This document shows positions 60,230-64,000 of a stretch of 64,000 bases of DNA, in pieces. The notes under the pieces are model-generated. The model was not told the origin of the DNA and searched no databases. It saw nothing but the letters and a program-made list of their open reading frames with translations. The position numbers and the translations under genes are program-made. The DNA comes from Siphonodentalium dalli (lineage: Eukaryota > Mollusca > Scaphopoda > Gadilida > Siphonodentaliidae). Every line of letters starts with the position of its first letter. The stretch's first letter is position 1. The DNA lies in the NCBI GenBank assembly GCA_032622095.1, contig CP136062.1:4524001-4588000 (forward strand). The letters are read 5' to 3'.

Positions 60230-60452
60230 AAGAAAGACACACAACCCATTCCCGACGACGCATTGCCCCTAATGAAAGCAACTGATTACCCAGATGTCGA
60301 TCCTATCCATAATGGTAAGTAGTACTAAGTACATGTATATAACGTCGGCCAATAATGTAAATGCAAATAACAATTTCACTATATATTATATAAATTTTGT
60401 TGCAGTTGGCTCACCATACAATACCAGTCGATGTGGTGAATTATACCCGTAA
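60230..60452 (+). CDS. Possible terminal exon pair of an unknown gene
   Basis: An open stretch from 60230 ends at a consensus donor (AATG then GTAAGTAG, GT at 60315). A 91-nt AT-rich intron follows, with acceptor TTTTGTTGCAG at 60395-60405, then 60406-60452 continues in frame to TAA. The joined frame gives about 43 residues containing LMKATDYPDVDPIHN and SPYNTSRCGELYP. No upstream exon is found, and the stop lies within a 27-bp direct duplication (GGTGAATTATACCCGTAA twice). Confidence 0.3.
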
Positions 60453-61240
60453 ATTATATGTGGTGAATTATACCCGTAAAACGTTATAGATTACAAAACG
60501 AACGTGTATTCCGGTACGGGCACATGTAGCTACCCGTACGTGCACGTACCGGTAGACGTACTGGTTTGAAATCGCAAACTCGTTAATGTTTAATGGCAGT
60601 GCGTACGGGAAAATATATTGAATAATATCTAATACCCTCTTAAATTCTCCTGAAGAGATTATATCAATAATCAACGGAGTGGCATTTTGTTGGGTCATTT
60701 TTGGGCATTCTCAAATAATCATGCAGACGTAACTTAGATACTATAGTATAAGGAAATTGCAAATCATGCAATAGATTTATTGTCGTTCGAATCGGTGCTG
60801 TCGCCGCCCAAAAATAAATAAATGTGTGGCCCAGGGACCGATGACAAAAGCCAACTAATCGATATAAATACACGTACGATTGGCTGACAGCATTTAGGAA
60901 GAAATAGCTTGTGCACGAACACCATGACTGTGGTAATGTAAGTAAGAAACTTTGTTCATGTGACGTCAGAAATATATAAATAAACATGGGAATTCCCAAT
61001 GTCATGTCTGTGTGACGATTTGCAGTAGGTCCCCGAATTCGCGGTAGTCCCCTAACATGGGCGAAATATGTTGATTTTAATGAGGGAATGGGTGCGTATA
61101 TGTCAATTGATATGTATTTTAAACAAATAACGAAACGATCATCATAATAGTGGTTTGTTTTATCAATTATATGCGCCGAATTAACTTGGTGCAAATCAAA
61201 CGACGAGAAATATTCACTATATAGATCTATATATATCCGC
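60453..61240. other. Stretch with two minus-strand frames, unassigned
   Basis: Frames at 60468-60698 (starts MTQQNATPLIIDIISS) and 60664-61194 (176 codons) overlap at their ends. Neither has a recognisable domain; the longer one is likely chance. Confidence 0.3.
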
Positions 61241-62098
61241 GTGTGCCAGAAGGACTCCTTATAAATTTGTAAATAAGATGAAGAATATTTATTAAATGTT
61301 ATTTATTAAGTCAATCAAATAATATTATTCATTAGTTAGCGCCTATATATATACTCCCGGAGATTGCTGCGCGGGTGTCCTGATCACGCAAATTAAATCG
61401 CGGAGGTCCCTCAACTCCCATTCATAATTCACGGAGTTCCTTCTAAATTGGCAAAACGAACAACTTTAAAGAAGGAAAGTGGTGTATACAGGGTAATTTT
61501 AAAACAAATTCAACGAATAATAAATAATAATAGTTTTTTCCATCAATTATATCCTCGGATATCCCTTTGCGGAGATTGAATATCATATCACGATAAAATA
61601 TTTGCCGAGGTCCCCATATATACTGACAATGCATGCCCGAAGGTTCCATTATAATTTGTGAATAAAAGAATATTGATGTTATTCAGTCCATCAAATAATA
61701 TTATTCATTAACTATAGCACCTACATGTACATGCATGGATGTCCCGAACGCGCAAATTAAATCGCGGATGTCCGTCAATTTGCATTCACAATTCATGGAG
61801 TTCCTTCTAAATTATCAAAACGAACAACTTTAAAGAAGGAAAGTGGTGTCTACTGGCTACCTTTAAGACATATTGAACGATTAATAAATAATAATGGCTT
61901 TATTCATCAATTATATTCGCGGATATCCCTTTGCGGAGATTGAATATTATATCACGATATTTGCGGAAGTCCCCATATATAATACGTGTCCATGCATGCC
62001 CGGAGGTCCCATTATAATGTGTGAATAGGATTAATGAATATTAATGCTTTTCAGTCAATTAAAAATATTATTCATTAACTATAGTGCCTACATGTATA
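61241..62098 (+). repeat. Tandem duplication with about 360-390-bp period, 2.3 units
   Basis: Repeated landmarks in order: TAATATTATTCATTA, CGCAAATTAAATCGCGGA, GGAGTTCCTTCTAAATT, ACAACTTTAAAGAAGGAAAG, ATATCCCTTTGCGGAGATTG and GTCCCCATATAT occur twice, with a third partial unit from about 61990. Confidence 0.85.
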
Positions 62099-62221
62099 CC
62101 TAGAAGAACGATCGCTGTGTGCATGGGTGTCGACCACATCGCACTATTATACTAAAATACGTCTCAATTGACATATACATACATTCTTTAAAGTTTCTTC
62201 AACATAGCCACCAGAGACCTC

Positions 62222-62505
62222 TAGCGTTAATTACGGTTTAGTTATTAGCTTACATTCATCTTCATTGGTTTTACGGTTTTAGTTATTAGTTTTACATTCA
62301 TCTTCATTGGTTTTACGGTTTTAGTTAATTACGGTTTTAGTTATTAGTTTTACATTCATCTTCATTGGTATTACGGTTTTAGTTAATTACGGGTTTAGTT
62401 AGCAGTTTTAATTACGGTTTTAGTTATTAGTTTTACATTCATCTTCATTGGTTTTACGGTTTTAGTTATTAGTTTTATATTCATCTTCGTTGATTTTACA
62501 TTCAT
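62222..62505 (+). repeat. Minisatellite of TTACGGTTTTAGTTATTAG type
   Basis: Five or so irregular units of TTTTACATTCATCTTCATTGG plus TTTTACGGTTTTAGTTA, with internal deletions. Confidence 0.85.
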
Positions 62506-63101
62506 CTTATTGGTTTGACAATAAGGTTTATTAGGTTGATAACGATAATCATTGATCGTGGGAAATCGTCTATTGGTTTGAAATATGTCTATTGATTAAG
62601 AAAATGTGGCTATGGAAACGGAATGTAAGTTTATTAAATATGCGATAGCTGTACTAATTGTTTGTTATTAGATATTAGTTGAACAATGAATACTATTAAA
62701 TTAAAATAGAACATTAATTCTGCATCGGTCAACATTGATTATGAATCTATATCTATTAAAATGGAATTGTCTCTTATTGAATCCAAGAATGACTATTGGT
62801 TTGAAAATGGAGACTATTGGTTTTAAATATATTGCTATTAAAACGGGATAGACTTATATTGAATGTGCGATGCATGTAATTGTTTTCACACACCACCATT
62901 AGCTTTTATTTCATGTAATTTCCGACCGAATGGCCGCCCATACTCAGCCGCCATAATAATATACCTACCAATCACGACTCCATTGAATCAGTTATATCAG
63001 TTTAGTTTGGACACGCGTAGTCACACCAACATATACAATTGTTTATTATTTAGAAAGGATCTGTCTTATGCAAGGGATGAACGAAAGATCATTAAAAGTG
63101 T
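62506..63101. other. AT-rich stretch
   Basis: Scattered CTATTGGTTTGAAAAT-like phrases suggest a further decayed tandem repeat (62570-62830). The ORF at 62863-63117 runs into the SINE and is not supported. Confidence 0.4.
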
Positions 63102-63307
63102 AGCGGTCGCGTTGTAAATATAGAAGGCCGATGACTTCTCTGATCGAGAGGTCTAGATCTCTTGGTCACGGTCGTTAGACGATTTGTGTGATCACCGAAG
63201 TTAAGCAACGTCGAGCCCGGTTAGTACTTGGATGGGTGACCGGCTTGGGATTCTGGGTGCTGCCAACTTTCGGTGCTACTGCGCACTTCTCTCTCTCATT
63301 CTGTTAC
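63102..63307 (+). mobile_element. 5S rRNA-derived SINE, intact, 8-bp TSD
   Basis: A 206-bp element flanked by AAAAGTGT (63094-63101 and 63308-63315). It has a leader (GTCGCGTTGTAAATATAGAAG), a 5S-like core at about 63190-63263 with the internal promoter parts GAAGTTAAGCAACGTCG and CTTGGATGGGTGACCG, and a CT-rich tail. The 5' part of 5S rRNA is replaced by other sequence and the 3' end differs, so it is a retroposon rather than a 5S gene. Polymerase III transcription is inferred from the promoter boxes. Confidence 0.85.
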
Positions 63308-64000
63308 AAAAGTGTTCAAAGTAGCCCCGGTATATCATTATTACTGTTGATTCCGCGGGGAGGGGGACTCCAGGATATACACAAGGTTGAACTTTTAGGG
63401 TTTTAATTTTCGGAACCCACCACCCATTTTCGATCTCGGAGACCCACTCTTCCAACACAAGTTGTTTATCCAAAGGCAATTGGGGACCCACCCCAAACTT
63501 TGATGAAAACATGGTGAAAATAGCAGGATAATGCAGACAGAGGATGTGAAATGTTTTAAATAACAATCCGGATGAAATGCCAGTCAATTATGCTTAAGTC
63601 TGTTCCTTTAGTCAATGACAAGTAATTGAGTATCCTAATGATAACACTGATAAGATGCATGCATTCTTACGAACGTCCTTTGCCTAAAACTACATGATGG
63701 AATCATTCCGAGGCAACATTTAATTGATATATATGTCAGATTGGCAGTGTATCTGTATACATTATCTTTTTATTGACAATAATCATGTTATTGTATTTAT
63801 ATTGAATAAAGTCATGAATTTGCTTGAATAATACAAAAATAAAACATCTGAACTGAATTAACGGTTGTATTGGGTGTATTAACCCTTTCCGCATGTGCAC
63901 GTGTTTGGCGGCGTTCACCGTTCGGACTCCCATGAACTTAGCGTAATTTAGCGGCAGACGATAGCATTGAGTCACGGACTACATATGTCAGCCTTGGTAA
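63308..64000. other. Window end, no gene seen
   Basis: At 63350-63500 a GGGGACCCACCCC-rich phrase recalls module A. TTAACCCTTTCCGCATGTG at about 63880 looks like a piggyBac-type left end; its partner would lie beyond the window. Confidence 0.4.

Noticed and set aside
60664-61194. 176-codon minus-strand ORF
   Set aside because: No recognisable domain and no splice or promoter support; it also enters a neighbouring tandem repeat region. Kept only as a remark.
63190-63263. Functional 5S rRNA gene
   Set aside because: Only the promoter half matches 5S; the 5' region differs and the unit has retroposon target duplications.
1-64000. LTR retrotransposon, LINE or viral insertion
   Set aside because: I found no reverse transcriptase, integrase, capsid or paired LTR sequence in any frame.

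Overview
The window looks like gene-poor, transposon-rich nuclear DNA from a marine invertebrate. A mollusc, probably a bivalve, fits best: 5S-like cores of metazoan type, many short units ending in GAGTTATGGCCCTT, arrays of CATCTTGGATTT units, abundant TACATGTA and ACCGGTA palindromes, and an intron-bearing glycosyltransferase gene. This is a guess from sequence style; another lophotrochozoan or an invertebrate deuterostome is not excluded. There is no bacterial-style operon, CRISPR array or complete tRNA gene.

Only one host gene is clear: the main exon of an alpha-1,2-fucosyltransferase (GT11) at 52412-53511 on the minus strand. Its 5' end is a splice acceptor that is also the last unit of a 3.6-kb, roughly 51-bp minisatellite (53500-57085), so the upstream intron carries dozens of copies of the same acceptor-plus-exon-start sequence. 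Other coding traces belong to transposons: a broken Crypton-type tyrosine recombinase (1066-2289), zinc-finger-like exons inside a MULE-like element (28377-29144) and a 42-residue relic inside a terminal-inverted-repeat (TIR) element (30903-31031).

Layout. 1-5.4 kb: Crypton relic and mostly unique DNA. 5.4-15.15 kb: MITEs, an array of CATCTTGGATTT units, and a 1.85-kb tandem duplication whose second copy is split by 3.4 kb. 15.2-20.4 kb: a G/C-tract satellite (about 160-bp monomer) that flips orientation at 16103 and has a nine-monomer higher-order repeat of about 1.4 kb. 20.4-27.55 kb: non-coding modules A, B and E. 27.9-29.45 kb: MULE-like element with 9-bp target duplication. 30.2-32.4 kb: nested MITEs and a 5S-derived SINE. 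33.6-40.0 kb: more CATCTTGGATTT units with two hAT-type MITEs that each have a perfect 8-bp target duplication. 40-46 kb: degenerate repeats, a piggyBac-like MITE and a long-TIR element. 46.1-52.15 kb: modules A, satellite and E again, inverted relative to 19.5-26.5 kb and in a different order. 52.4-57.1 kb: fucosyltransferase exon and minisatellite. 57.1-64 kb: mostly unique DNA with small elements, a 360-bp-period duplication and a 5S-SINE with target duplication.

The recurring theme is DNA that folds on itself: long inverted modules, cruciform-sized palindromes, TIR elements and G-tract satellites. The most unusual item is the splice-acceptor minisatellite abutting the fucosyltransferase exon.
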